Notes: a model not told the origin generated them from the letters alone. DNA of 64,000 nt from Actinomycetes bacterium (GCA_025360585.1 JANYBW010000053.1:1-64000), one strand, 5' to 3'; positions 24,301 to 33,377 are shown, counted from the first letter of the stretch. Translations and numbers: made by a program.

Positions 24301-26236
24301 AGCCAACGCCAAGACCTACACCTGTGCCGCGACTGCGACGAATGCGGTCGGCACGAGCGCTGTGTCCAACTCTTCGACGTCGGTCATTCCGGCCGGTGTG
24401 CCGGATGCTCCGACTGCAACAGTCGTGAAGCGTTTGGCAGGAGCAGTTTCGCTAACATTTACAGCAGGTTTTGACGAAGGCCGACCGGTGACCGGCTTTA
24501 GTGCTCAATGCGCATCTTCGAATGGAGGCGCGGCTGGCTTGGGCAACGGCACGAGTCAGCCGATCATCGTCGTCGGGCTCACGAACGGCAACGCGTATAC
24601 GTGTACCGTCACCGCGACGAATGCCGTAGGAACGAGTCTCGCCTCGGGAATTTCTAACGTTGTGGTCCCCGCGGACGTGCCGAGCGCGCCGGGCAACGTC
24701 GCGTTGATTGGATTGATCAGCAGTGGTCAAGTTCAGTTCGCGGCGTCAACGAACAATGGAGGCGATGCAATCCTCGGTTATACCGCGGATTGCATTTCGA
24801 TCGATGGTGGCGCTGCAAGCTCAGCCAACGGCAGTACAAGTCCGTTGGTCGTGTCTGGCCTGACCAACGGCGCCACGTATGCGTGCCAAGTCACTGCAAC
24901 GAACGGGGTCGGTGTATCTGGACCGTCGATGCTTTCGAATGTTGTGCAGATTGCTGGATATCCCGAAGCTCCCCGAATTGGGCGTGCGGCGAGTGGTAAC
25001 GGGGTCGTCGTGGTGGCGTTTAACCCGGGTTTTGATGGGGGTTCGCCAGTAACTCGCTTTGATGCGAATTGCGTTTCGATTGATGGCGGCGTCGCGAACA
25101 TCTCCTCGGCTTCTGCCTCGCCGATTACTGTGGGCGGACTCACGAATGCCACCACCTACACGTGCACCGTGACCGCGATCAACGCGGTCGGGGCGAGTAT
25201 CGCATCGCCAGTCTCGAACTTGGTTCGTCTTGCGAGCGTTTCAACTACGGGTGGTCCCGCGTTCGTTGCGCACCCGTCGCCGGCATCCCCGAAAAGCGCC
25301 GTTGCATTGCGGGGAGATTTCAACGGCGATGGTTATGCCGATGTTCTTTGGTACGGCTCGGGCAAGATCGCCGATGCACTATGGCAGGGCAGCCTGAGCG
25401 GTTTCACCGTCTCTGCGCTGCGAATCAATGGTGTGTACACGCCGATCGTTGGCGATTTCAACGGCGATTCTCGATCAGATGTTGTGTGGTACGCGCCCGG
25501 GAAGGCCAAGGATGCGATGTGGCTGGGCGCGCTCAACGGATTCGTTTCGGTTTCCGCACCGAGAATCAATGGTGTGTACACGCCAATCGTTGGTGATTTC
25601 AATGGCGATTCTCGTTCGGATCTTCTTTGGTACGGCCCGGGAACCGCGAGCGATGCGCTGTGGTACGGAGCGTCGTCTGGTTTTGTTTCCGGACCGCCGA
25701 TTCGTATGGCATTGAGCGCGCAACCGTTCGTTGGTGATTTCAATGGCGACGGCAAACGCGATGTGCTGTGGTACGGCTCAGGCCCTAAAGCCGATGCGTT
25801 GTGGCTCGGTGCAACGCATGGATTCTCGGTGTCTGGATTGCAAGTCAACGGTGTGTATTCGCCGTTTGTCGGTGACTTTAACGGCGACGGCAGCACCGAC
25901 GTGTTTTGGTTCGCGCCCGGAAAGGGCCATGATGCGCTGTGGATCGGTGGAGTTCACGGATTGACGAGTGGCGCGAAGGTAAACATCAATGGTCGCTACA
26001 CGCCGATCGTCGGCGACTTCAATCGCGACGGTCGCAGCGATATCATCTGGTACGCACCCGGCCCAGCATCCGACGCATTTTTTCTCGGAACATCGTCTGG
26101 ATTTTCGCGAGGCCAAGCGGTGCAGATCAACGGAACTTACGTATCGACGGTTGGGGATTACGACGGTACGGGAACTGATGATCTGCTGTGGAGTCGTGCC
26201 AGTGGGGGCCGAACGGTTTGGTGGCGGGGTCAATAA
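21365..26236 (+). CDS. Giant secreted protein: SBBP propeller, nine Fn3-like domains, FG-GAP repeats
   Basis: About 1623 residues. A signal peptide comes first (LAVFTSCTVALVGVLGSLA). Next are seven SBBP beta-propeller units (each GVAVDxxGNxxVxGxT ... DAFVAKYDxNGxxxW...QLG), roughly residues 30-450. Nine Fn3-like domains of about 90 residues follow, each with VSF...GG...C-x-SSDGG and a GLTNGKTYTC-type strand that provides a conserved Cys pair. Seven FG-GAP/VCBS repeats (GDFNGDxxxDxxWY) close the protein; their D-x-N-x-D loops should bind calcium. AGGTGG at 21354-21359 supports GTG 21365 over TTG 21344. It is probably an adhesin or scaffold at the cell surface; no catalytic motif or cell-wall anchor is visible. 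Confidence 0.85.
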   Translation: MFRCRGPLAVFTSCTVALVGVLGSLAQSADAVAPRWLWVHQAGTVSYDAAAGVAVDGAGNSVVVGTTAATLPNSPELNAGGFDAFIAKYDANGALLWLHQLGSAGADQGSGVAVDSAGNAYVVGNTASNLPGAIETNLGFRDAFVAKYDANGTKQWVHQLGTAADDAGAGVAVDAAGNAYVTGTTSATVPGSIDANAGASDAFVAHYDTNGNKLWVRQLGTSGADTGAAIALVGNSAIAIAGDTAGVLPGSADANAGGTDAFLASYDISGNRLWVRQLGSPATDNGTGTVFVPGNAGGLYLGGSTLGTVAGSQDSNAGNHDAFVARFDASGNRLWSHQLGSSANDFVAGIAADVTGSVFLAGWTFGVVPGSLDGNSGQSDALVAKYDSLGNRLWAHELGSIAGNQDQASGIAIDGNGNARVAGWAQGVLKGSSDTYAGGADFFLGALGATNPGVPTGVTAVANVGSITVSFGPPVDDGGTTIVSYSVTCASSDGGIGASVVATGSPIVVSGLTKAKTYACTATAVNLVGTGAASSPSNVVKLPDNPAAPNIGSATIGNGSISLAFTAGFNGGSAVTQVGAACTSADGGAPGTNTGLGSPIAVTGLTNGKTYTCVMSATNAVGVSPQSAPSLAVSPASVPGAPIGLSVTGSIGSIQVGFSASGNDGGRPVTRFDVACTSSDGGVAGIGNGTASPIVIGTLSNAKTYSCTATATNAIGTSATSGASNSVTLPGVPSIPTIGTALIGNAMITVPFVPGGDGGSAVLQYDARCISSNGGTAGSALGAASPIAVNALTNGKTYSCQVAATNAVGSSAWSVGSNVVIPADAPGAPTGAGIVAAIRSVSVSFAAPSSDGGAPIISYQATCVSSDGGAAGSGTAPAAPILVGGFTNGKTYSCTVVAKNAVGNSVASLVSNSAVLPDVPGAPNVTSAASANHAIVVSFAPPSNGGSAITSYSIVCQSSDGGPTSTVSGSTSPLTIAGVANAKTYTCAATATNAVGTSAVSNSSTSVIPAGVPDAPTATVVKRLAGAVSLTFTAGFDEGRPVTGFSAQCASSNGGAAGLGNGTSQPIIVVGLTNGNAYTCTVTATNAVGTSLASGISNVVVPADVPSAPGNVALIGLISSGQVQFAASTNNGGDAILGYTADCISIDGGAASSANGSTSPLVVSGLTNGATYACQVTATNGVGVSGPSMLSNVVQIAGYPEAPRIGRAASGNGVVVVAFNPGFDGGSPVTRFDANCVSIDGGVANISSASASPITVGGLTNATTYTCTVTAINAVGASIASPVSNLVRLASVSTTGGPAFVAHPSPASPKSAVALRGDFNGDGYADVLWYGSGKIADALWQGSLSGFTVSALRINGVYTPIVGDFNGDSRSDVVWYAPGKAKDAMWLGALNGFVSVSAPRINGVYTPIVGDFNGDSRSDLLWYGPGTASDALWYGASSGFVSGPPIRMALSAQPFVGDFNGDGKRDVLWYGSGPKADALWLGATHGFSVSGLQVNGVYSPFVGDFNGDGSTDVFWFAPGKGHDALWIGGVHGLTSGAKVNINGRYTPIVGDFNRDGRSDIIWYAPGPASDAFFLGTSSGFSRGQAVQINGTYVSTVGDYDGTGTDDLLWSRASGGRTVWWRGQ

Positions 26237-26278
26237 GTGGGCCAATAAGCGGGCCAGCAAATGTGCCAATAAGTGGGC
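26231..26278. repeat. Tandem repeat, four 12-bp units over the stop codon
   Basis: CAATAAGTGGGC and variants (positions 26231, 26243, 26255, 26267); the third copy has diverged. The first unit contains the TAA of the giant gene. Confidence 0.85.
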
Positions 26279-26359
26279 CAGTGGCGCAGGTTTCGTTCCC
26301 GTCGTAGGATCGGCTCCGAACAATCCGAACACCAATGAGTCCACTTGGGAGCACGTCCG

Positions 26360-28066
26360 ATGGCTGATGTCGAGCTGGTAATTCGCGGTGGAACGGTGGT
26401 GGACGGAACCGGTGCGGCGCCGTTTCATGGCGATGTAGCGGTCGATGGTGGCCGCATCGTTGAAGTCGGAACGACGACGCTTTCGGCGGCACGAACCATC
26501 GATGCGCACGGGCTCATGGTCGCTCCCGGCTGGGTCGATATTCATACGCACTACGACGGTCAAGCGACCTGGGATGAGCGTCTCACCCCCTCGTCATGGC
26601 ACGGGGTGACCACCGCGGTGGCCGGCAATTGTGGCGTGGGGTTCGCGCCCGTGCACGCCCGCGACCATCAAGCGCTCATCGAATTGATGGAAGGTGTCGA
26701 AGACATTCCTGGAACTGCGTTGCACGAAGGTTTGTCGTGGGCGTGGTCATCGTTCGCAGAGTTCCTCGATGCTGTAGATGCTCGCCCGCACGACATCGAA
26801 ATCGCGATGCAAGTCCCGCACGGCGCGTTGCGATTGTACGTGATGGGGGAGCGAGGGGCTGACGGCAGCCCGGCCACCGCCGCGGAGATTTCGGCGATGG
26901 GCATCATTGCTCGGGAAGCAATCGCAGCGGGCGCCTTGGGATTCACAACCTCGCGAACGAAAAACCATCGCACGTCGACTGGTGCCTACACGCCGACCTT
27001 GCGCGCCGATGCCCGCGAACTCATTGGTATCGCGCAAGCGATCGGCGAAGGCGACCGAGGCGTGTTGCAAGTCGTGAGCGATTTCGAATCACCGAGTGAC
27101 GAAATCGAAATGTTGCGGGCGATGATGCAAGTGTCGGGCCGGCCGCTGTCGATTTCGCTCGCTCAGAATCATCGCAACGGCGAAAGCTGGCGGGGCTTGG
27201 TCTCGATGATTACGGCTATGAATGCTGAGGGATTATGCATGCGCGCACAAGTCGCGGTGCGCCCGATTGGTGTGTTGTTGGGCCTGCAAGCAACGGTCAA
27301 CCCACTGATAGCAAGCGCGACCTATCGCAATATCGCGGCCGCGAACTCCGATGTCGAGGACCTGGCCGCGGCGCTACGCGAACCCGCGAATCGCGCCGCG
27401 GTGATTGCGGAGCTTGGTGATGGTTCACCCACAATGCGAACCGAGCAGATGTTTGTGTTGGGCGCGCTTGCGAACTATGAGCCGGCCTCGGAGGACTCGC
27501 TTGCCGCGATCGCGTGTCGACGCGGAGTGTCGGCAATGAGCCTGCTGTTCGACGAACTCGTGCGCGACGATGGTCGTGCATTGGTGTACGCGCCGGTTTT
27601 GAACTATGCGAACGGGGATCTCAATCATGTTCACGAGATGCTGCAAGATCCCTATTGCGTGCCCGGCCTCTCCGATGGAGGCGCACACGTGGGCACGATC
27701 TGCGACGCCAGTTTCCCAACCACACTCTTGCAACATTGGGGCCGCGATCGGGCGGCGGGAACGTTGCCGGTCGAGTTATTGATTGCGCAGCAGTGTCGAA
27801 ATACGGCAGTTGCCGTCGGGTTATTTGATCGTGGGGTGCTGGCTCTAGGCCTGCGGGCCGACATCAATGTTATCGATTTTGAGAACCTTGCGGTCGAGGC
27901 GCCGACGATGGCCTTCGACCTCCCGGCCGGCGGCAAGCGGCTGTTGCAGCGTGCTCGCGGGTATCGGCACACGTTCGTGCACGGTGTCGAGACGTATGCC
28001 GACGGCGAAGCGACCGGAGCCTTGCCGGGTCGTTTGGTGCGTGGCACGAAAAAAGGAGCACAATGA
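26360..28066 (+). CDS. N-acyl-D-amino-acid deacylase-type amidohydrolase
   Basis: A 568-residue member of the amidohydrolase-3/D-aminoacylase group. The HxH metal motif is in APGWVDIHTHYDGQATWD (about residues 55-72), a conserved Cys-containing block is VAGNCGVGFAP, and C-terminal GGAHVGTICDAS precedes the last metal region. The N terminus ELVIRGGTVVDGTG begins the usual small beta-sandwich. The specific substrate is uncertain; close relatives are annotated as D-aminoacylase or dihydroorotase-like. Its stop overlaps the next gene's ATG (ATGA), so both are one operon. Confidence 0.85.
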   Translation: MADVELVIRGGTVVDGTGAAPFHGDVAVDGGRIVEVGTTTLSAARTIDAHGLMVAPGWVDIHTHYDGQATWDERLTPSSWHGVTTAVAGNCGVGFAPVHARDHQALIELMEGVEDIPGTALHEGLSWAWSSFAEFLDAVDARPHDIEIAMQVPHGALRLYVMGERGADGSPATAAEISAMGIIAREAIAAGALGFTTSRTKNHRTSTGAYTPTLRADARELIGIAQAIGEGDRGVLQVVSDFESPSDEIEMLRAMMQVSGRPLSISLAQNHRNGESWRGLVSMITAMNAEGLCMRAQVAVRPIGVLLGLQATVNPLIASATYRNIAAANSDVEDLAAALREPANRAAVIAELGDGSPTMRTEQMFVLGALANYEPASEDSLAAIACRRGVSAMSLLFDELVRDDGRALVYAPVLNYANGDLNHVHEMLQDPYCVPGLSDGGAHVGTICDASFPTTLLQHWGRDRAAGTLPVELLIAQQCRNTAVAVGLFDRGVLALGLRADINVIDFENLAVEAPTMAFDLPAGGKRLLQRARGYRHTFVHGVETYADGEATGALPGRLVRGTKKGAQ

Positions 28067-29187
28067 ACCGTCCAGCCATTCCAGTGATTTCTGCGGATTC
28101 ACATATCACCGAAGCACGCGAAACGTACGTTGATTTTATCGATCCAGCGTGGCGCGATCGTGCACCACGCATTGTCGATGGTGGCGAAAAGGTTGGCGAC
28201 GTTTTCACCGTTGAAGGGATGCGCCCAATCAGCTTGGGTCTGGTTGCTGCCGCCGGCAAAGACGCATCGCAGATTCGCGTTATGGGCGAGCGGTTTGATG
28301 ATCTGCATCGCTCGGGTTGGGATCCGGCGTACCGCATCGAAGATCAAACCCGCGATGGAGTGAGCGCGGAGGTCATATATCCAACGGTTGGCATGGTGTT
28401 GTGCAATCACAAAGATGTCGACTTCAAGGTGGCGTGTTTTGCTGCCTACAACCGGTGGATCGCGCAATACTGCGCAGAAGATCCGTTGCGGTTGATTGGA
28501 TGTGGGCAATCCGCCATGCGTTCGCCGGAGGAGGGAATTCGTGATCTCGAAGCGATCAAAGCGCTGGGATTGCGCGGCGTGATGATGCCGGGCGAGCCCG
28601 CCTATGAACACGATTACGACCATCCGGATTGGGACGCGCTCTATCAAGCTGCGGTCGATCTGGAATTGCCGTTGAGCTTTCACATCCTCACCTACAAGTC
28701 GGAACGCACGCGTGGCCCGAAACTGTCGCAATTTCTTTCGACCGTTCGGGGCTGCCAAGACATCATGGCGATGTTCGTATTGGGTGGAGTATTCGAACGC
28801 AACCCGCGCCTCAAACTGGTGTGTGCCGAAGCCGACGCCGGTTGGGTTCCCCATTTCATGTACCGAATGGATCACGCGTTCAATCGTCACCGGTATTGGC
28901 TGCCGGCCGGTCAGGAACTCAGCCGGATGCCGAGCGAAATTTTTGCCGAGCACATCTACGCCACGTTTCAAGACGACTGGACGGCCTTCGCTCATGCGGG
29001 CTCGATGAATTGGCGGCGGTTGATGTGGGCGAATGATTTTCCTCACTCAGATTCAACCTGGCCGTGGAGCCAAGCGCTATTGGCCGAACACACAACCAAT
29101 TTGAGCGATGATCAATACCGGGCGATCTTGTGCGACAACGTCGCGGACCTATACAACATTGATGTTTCGCGACTTGTCACCGTATAA
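28063..29187 (+). CDS. Amidohydrolase-2 family (ACMSD-like) protein
   Basis: A 374-residue TIM-barrel metal hydrolase/decarboxylase. It begins ISADSHITEARETY, a D-x-H metal motif, and continues with a central LPLSFHILTY block, the EADAGWVPHFMYRMDH block and a final WANDFPHSDSTWPWS catalytic region. The family includes ACMSD and resorcylate decarboxylases. Coupled to the preceding amidohydrolase through a 4-bp overlap and preceded by AAAAAAGGAG, so the two enzymes probably serve one catabolic route. Confidence 0.85.
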   Translation: MNRPAIPVISADSHITEARETYVDFIDPAWRDRAPRIVDGGEKVGDVFTVEGMRPISLGLVAAAGKDASQIRVMGERFDDLHRSGWDPAYRIEDQTRDGVSAEVIYPTVGMVLCNHKDVDFKVACFAAYNRWIAQYCAEDPLRLIGCGQSAMRSPEEGIRDLEAIKALGLRGVMMPGEPAYEHDYDHPDWDALYQAAVDLELPLSFHILTYKSERTRGPKLSQFLSTVRGCQDIMAMFVLGGVFERNPRLKLVCAEADAGWVPHFMYRMDHAFNRHRYWLPAGQELSRMPSEIFAEHIYATFQDDWTAFAHAGSMNWRRLMWANDFPHSDSTWPWSQALLAEHTTNLSDDQYRAILCDNVADLYNIDVSRLVTV

Positions 29188-29797
29188 CGGCAACGCGCCG
29201 TTCTTGCGCGCACGCGGAGCGTACATGGCACCCGGCGAGGTGGTCATTGACGATGCCCATCGCTTGCATCGCCGCGTACATAGTCGTCGGGCCAACGAAG
29301 CGGAATCCAATACGGATCAAGTGTTTCGAAAGTGCGATTGATTCAGGAGTCTTCGCCGCGATATCCGTGATGGCTTTTGGTGAGCGCCGTGCCGCGTCCG
29401 CCGGTGCTGCGGACCAAAACAGTTCTGCGAGCGATGATCCGCTGTCGTGGAGCTCGAAGAAGGCCCGGGCGTTATTGATCGTGGCTTCGATCTTGCCGCG
29501 GTGGCGAACGATTCCCGCGTCGCCCAGAAGTCGTTGCACATCAGTGTCGTTGAACTGCGCGATCTTGGACGGTTCGAATCCGCAAAACGCCGTTCGAAAG
29601 TTTTCGCGTTTGCGCAAAATCGTGATCCAGGACAAGCCGCTTTGAAAACCTTCGAGGCACATCCGCTCAAAGACGCCTTGGTCGGTGGTGATCGGACGTC
29701 CCCACTCGGTGTCGTGGTAGTGCACATATTCGAGCGAAGACGCGCCCCAAAAACAGCGTCGTTTGCCGTCGGTCCCGCGTAGGAGCGGTGAGTTCAT
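29177..29797 (-). CDS. tag: DNA-3-methyladenine glycosylase I
   Basis: A 206-residue protein that removes 3-methyladenine from DNA. Zinc-binding residues typical of Tag are present: Cys in RCFWG, His in YHDTEWGRP, and the C-terminal pair in NDHLAGCHVR. The substrate-pocket region SWITILRKRENFRTAF is conserved and length is normal. The start is ATG 29797, divergent from the Rieske gene (33-bp gap), and the 3' end overlaps the amidohydrolase by 11 bp. Confidence 0.9.
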   Translation of the reverse strand: MNSPLLRGTDGKRRCFWGASSLEYVHYHDTEWGRPITTDQGVFERMCLEGFQSGLSWITILRKRENFRTAFCGFEPSKIAQFNDTDVQRLLGDAGIVRHRGKIEATINNARAFFELHDSGSSLAELFWSAAPADAARRSPKAITDIAAKTPESIALSKHLIRIGFRFVGPTTMYAAMQAMGIVNDHLAGCHVRSACAQERRVAVIR

Positions 29798-29830
29798 ACG
29801 CTCGACCGTAGTCTTTCGTAGCATTGCGGC

Positions 29831-30877
29831 ATGGATGAATCTCAAAGCACGCTGCCCGCGGATTGGTATGTCGATCCCGCCCGCTATCACCAAGAACGTT
29901 CGACGATTTTTGGACGGGAGTGGCTGTGGTTCGCATCACTCGAACAGCTGCCAACTCCGAATAGCTATTTCGCAAGCGAATACGCCGGTTACCCGTTGAT
30001 GGTGGTGCGGGGATCCGACGGCGAGTTGCGAGGATTCCACAACGTGTGTCGACATCGTGCCGGGCCGCTGGTGGATGAGGGCGTAGGTGTGTGCGGGAAC
30101 CTCGTGTGTCGTTATCACGGCTGGGCCTATGGCTGGGACGGCGCGTTGCGATCAGCCCGAGATTTCGACGGTGAGATCGACACCGATGAGTATTCGCTCT
30201 TCGCGGTGGCTGTGCAGGTCTGGCGCGGGCAGGTCTTTGTGAATCTCGATTGCTCGGCCGTGCCGCTGCTCGATGATCTCAGCGCGTTGTTCCGCGAGGT
30301 GGAAGAGTTTCCGGTTGAGGCGATGCGCCTTGCGAATGCGAGCCATCACGATCTCGCGTGCAATTGGAAAACCTACGCCGACAACTATCTCGAGGGCTAC
30401 CACATCCCAATGATGCACCCGGAGCTCAATCGCGAGTTCGACGCGAAGCAGTACCGGGTCGATACTGGTGATCGGTATTGCCGGCATAGCGCGCCGGCGC
30501 GTGCTGGCGAGGCAACCGATGGTCGTTGGTTATTTCGGTGGCCGAATCTTGCGATCAATATCTACGGAGACGCAATGAATATTGAAGTCATCGTTCCCAC
30601 GGGCCCGCAGACGTGCCGCGTCTTGTACAACCATTTCTTCATCGATCCAGAACACCAAAACGTCAGTGGTGTGCTGCGACTCTCCGATGTAGTTATGGAG
30701 CAAGACCGTGCAATGGTGGAGGTTGTGCAACGCAATCTGGCCGCGGGCCGGTATCGACAGGGTCGGTTGAGTCCGCGGCATGAAAATGGACTTGCGCAGT
30801 TTCAAGATCTTGTGCGACAGGCTGCGAATCGCGATTCGAGCGTTGGAGACGACTCATCTGTATCGAATGGGCGCTAA
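29831..30877 (+). CDS. Rieske [2Fe-2S] ring-hydroxylating oxygenase alpha-subunit-like
   Basis: A 348-residue non-heme iron oxygenase. The Rieske cluster ligands are in NVCRHRAG (C-x-H) and CRYHGWAYGW (C-x2-H), about residues 70-100. The catalytic domain has NWKTYADNYLEGYHIPMMHPE, with the mononuclear-iron His pair and the bridging Asp. No beta subunit or reductase is next to it, as for many single-component-type actinobacterial members acting on quaternary amines or steroids; the substrate is unknown. The last 185 bp overlap the convergent EamA transporter gene. Confidence 0.85.
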   Translation: MDESQSTLPADWYVDPARYHQERSTIFGREWLWFASLEQLPTPNSYFASEYAGYPLMVVRGSDGELRGFHNVCRHRAGPLVDEGVGVCGNLVCRYHGWAYGWDGALRSARDFDGEIDTDEYSLFAVAVQVWRGQVFVNLDCSAVPLLDDLSALFREVEEFPVEAMRLANASHHDLACNWKTYADNYLEGYHIPMMHPELNREFDAKQYRVDTGDRYCRHSAPARAGEATDGRWLFRWPNLAINIYGDAMNIEVIVPTGPQTCRVLYNHFFIDPEHQNVSGVLRLSDVVMEQDRAMVEVVQRNLAAGRYRQGRLSPRHENGLAQFQDLVRQAANRDSSVGDDSSVSNGR

Positions 30878-31727
30878 ACACGATCAGCGCGACCCACACG
30901 AGCCCAAAGCCGGTGAGTTTCAGCGTTGACATTGCTTCGTTGTAAAAGGCCACACCCAACGTGAAGTTGATGATGGGCACGAAATACTGCAACGGTCCGA
31001 GCACTGAAAACGCCAAGCGCCGAGCGGCGATACCAAAAAACAGCAGTGGAATCACAGTGATCAGCCCCGTTCCGGCAACCATCGCGAGTCGCCAGCTGTG
31101 CGCATGAAGATGAATGGCGGACGAGTGAGTTTCCACCAACACCGTGATGACGATCGCGACGGGGAGCAATACGAACGTTTCTGCGGCGAGACTTTCGATC
31201 GGGTGTAGCGGAATTTGGCGTTTGATAAGCCCGTAGAAACCCCACGAAACCGCCAGCGCCAGTGCAATCCACGGGACCCGCCCGGCTTCGACGGTGAGTA
31301 ACGCGACCGCCACGCCCGCAAGCACCAGTGCGGCAATCTGGGTGCGGTGTAGATGTTCGTGAAACACAATAACGCCAATGGAAACAGTCACTAATGGCGC
31401 GATGAAATATCCCAGTGCTGTCTCGACCACGTTGTTGTGGGTGACGGCAAACACGTACAGCAACCAGTTCGTGCTCAACAACAACGAAGCCGCGATCACG
31501 CGCAGCAAGAGTGCTCGATCGCGGCCGACCCGCAGTACTGCTCCCCACCGTTTGGAAGCCGTTGTGATCATCGCAAGGATCAGTGATGCCCACAAGATTC
31601 GTTCGCCGACTAACCCAATCGCGGAGAGTTTCCGAAGGGTGTGCCAGTAGATAGTGAGTAGGCCCCATAGAACGTATGCGCTGACGCCAGCGGCTGCGCC
31701 TTTGCCATCGATCCGTTCAGGTTGCAC
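30693..31727 (-). CDS. EamA-family (RarD-like) permease
   Basis: A 344-residue inner-membrane protein with about ten transmembrane helices in two EamA repeats. RarD-type landmarks are YVLWGLLTIYWHTL at the N terminus, SLLLSTNWLLYVFAV, and FGIAARRLAFSVLGPLQYFVP in the second half. The family exports metabolites; the substrate is unknown. The start is GTG 31727. After the last helix a hydrophilic tail of about 55 residues, encoded antisense to the Rieske gene, makes it longer than the usual 300, so the ancestral stop may have been lost. Confidence 0.85.
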   Translation of the reverse strand: MQPERIDGKGAAAGVSAYVLWGLLTIYWHTLRKLSAIGLVGERILWASLILAMITTASKRWGAVLRVGRDRALLLRVIAASLLLSTNWLLYVFAVTHNNVVETALGYFIAPLVTVSIGVIVFHEHLHRTQIAALVLAGVAVALLTVEAGRVPWIALALAVSWGFYGLIKRQIPLHPIESLAAETFVLLPVAIVITVLVETHSSAIHLHAHSWRLAMVAGTGLITVIPLLFFGIAARRLAFSVLGPLQYFVPIINFTLGVAFYNEAMSTLKLTGFGLVWVALIVFSAHSIQMSRLQRSNRDSQPVAQDLETAQVHFHAADSTDPVDTGPRPDCVAQPPPLHGLAP

Positions 31728-31796
31728 TTCATGAAACTACGGCCCGAGCATGGCGCGGGCCGTAGCAATTTCATTCGCGTGGTGCCTTGCAGCGTC

Positions 31797-31838
31797 ATGC
31801 CAGGGGGCATTATGCCAGGGGGATTATGCCAGGGTGGG
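31797..31838. repeat. Three tandem copies of an ATGCCAGGGGG-type unit
   Basis: Copies at 31797, 31812 and 31826 with 14-15 bp period, straddling the stop codon (31824-31826, reverse strand) of the carotenoid oxygenase gene. The rest of the 96-bp gap to the EamA gene holds nothing evident. Confidence 0.8.
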
Positions 31839-33173
31839 CATCCAGTTGCCGTGTGCGCCAAAGGGAACGCGTTGCGGCAAATCAACCTCGGCGACGGCCA
31901 CGCCTTCGAAGTCCTGCGCGTCGAGCACATTGAGCGTTGTGGTGTTGGTCGAGTCGTTGTGGGTGAGTACGAGCATCCAACCTTCGTCTTCGGCTGAATC
32001 TGGGCGCTTCGGCGCAAAAACTGGTTCAAACACGTGGGTTTCTGCACCACCGAAGGTGTGCACCTGCGATGTGCCCGCCTCAAGGTCATATTTGTAGATT
32101 TCGGCACCGAAATCGGGTGATACTCCGGGTCGCAGGCTCGCGACGTATCCGTAGCGAGCGGGAAGCCCGACGCGGCGATCGTCGATTCGGGGGAAATCGC
32201 CCGGCCGATCGTCGAGTTGCGTTTCTAAGACTGCTCCCGTGACGGTGTTTAAGGTCCATTGCCACAGCACAGAATGGCCACTGAGATCGTCCATGCCGCC
32301 TTCCATGATGGATTCGCCGCGACAAACTTGCACGATGATGTCGTCGCCGGATTCATACGAGTTCACCGAGTGAAACACCGTGCAGGGATCGACGTCGTAC
32401 CAACGCACATCGGCGTTCGTCCCCGCTCGCGGCATAACCCCGATTCGTCCGCCGGCCTCGCGATCGAATTTGAAACCGCCGTGTTCGAGCGCGAACACAA
32501 TCGGCAGATCAAAAAAGATCGCGTAGTGCTCGGTAATCGTGAAATCGTGCATCATGATGGGTCGGGGAATATCGATGGCCTCGGATTGCACGAGGTTTCC
32601 GGAGGCATCAACGCGGTGGTACGTGAGGTACGGGGCCTTCAAGAACTGATATCCAAAGAACAACAGCTCGCCGGTCACCGGACAAATTTTCGGGTGGGCC
32701 GTCATCGGCGTAGTGAGTGCACCGTCGAAGTCAAGACTGTCGATGGTCGAGAGGTCCGCACTGAGTTCCCAGGGGAGGTGCGCCTCTTCGAGCGCGAGCA
32801 GGCGTCCAGCGTGGCGCACAATGTTTGTGTTGGCCGGCGATGAGCGAAGGTCGCGCATCGCCGTGAGGAGATCTACTTCGCTTTCGAAAAACGGCGTACG
32901 TACGTAACGATTGCGATACGAAACTTTGCCATCTGCAATTTCGAAGCCGTGCACCATTCCTGCGCCGAAGAACCAATGAAACGGCACCGCCGCCGGGGGA
33001 TTGAATCCGTTGCGGATGTAGCTACCGCGTAGCTCGGGCGGAATTGTTCCGCGTACCTCGAGGCCTTCGACGGTCAGTTCGTCGCGGATCGGGCCGAAGT
33101 TGTTGCGCATCCACCAGACCGTTTCGGTGTCAGTCGCGTGGTCGGCCACGGGTTGTATTTCGCTGAGGGTCAT
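31824..33173 (-). CDS. Carotenoid cleavage oxygenase (RPE65/CCD family)
   Basis: A 449-residue seven-bladed propeller Fe(II) oxygenase. The four iron-binding His are in TAHPKICP, IMMHDFTITEHY, VFHSVNSYE and the C-terminal PFGAHGNWMP. The N-terminal GSYIRNGFNP and FGAGMVHGFEI blocks are conserved. It cleaves a carotenoid or stilbene-like double bond; in actinobacteria such enzymes can make retinal for rhodopsins, but no rhodopsin or carotenoid cluster lies in this window. An AT-rich stretch (TTAACACTGTTTACC) upstream may hold the promoter. Confidence 0.9.
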   Translation of the reverse strand: MTLSEIQPVADHATDTETVWWMRNNFGPIRDELTVEGLEVRGTIPPELRGSYIRNGFNPPAAVPFHWFFGAGMVHGFEIADGKVSYRNRYVRTPFFESEVDLLTAMRDLRSSPANTNIVRHAGRLLALEEAHLPWELSADLSTIDSLDFDGALTTPMTAHPKICPVTGELLFFGYQFLKAPYLTYHRVDASGNLVQSEAIDIPRPIMMHDFTITEHYAIFFDLPIVFALEHGGFKFDREAGGRIGVMPRAGTNADVRWYDVDPCTVFHSVNSYESGDDIIVQVCRGESIMEGGMDDLSGHSVLWQWTLNTVTGAVLETQLDDRPGDFPRIDDRRVGLPARYGYVASLRPGVSPDFGAEIYKYDLEAGTSQVHTFGGAETHVFEPVFAPKRPDSAEDEGWMLVLTHNDSTNTTTLNVLDAQDFEGVAVAEVDLPQRVPFGAHGNWMPTLA

Positions 33174-33377
33174 AAGGGGCGCCTTTGTTCGTTACGAAGT
33201 TGCCCCGTAGGTTAACACTGTTTACCTGGTCGGTGTGTGGCTGGTGTCAATCCGGCGCCGCAGCCGGTGGGATCGGAGCGTTAGCGGCTCCGCACCGAGG
33301 AATCACGCGTCGACGGTTTAACCTTGAATCTTCGCATCGGAGCACCCTTCGTTGCTACTGACGGCAAGGCTGGGTTC

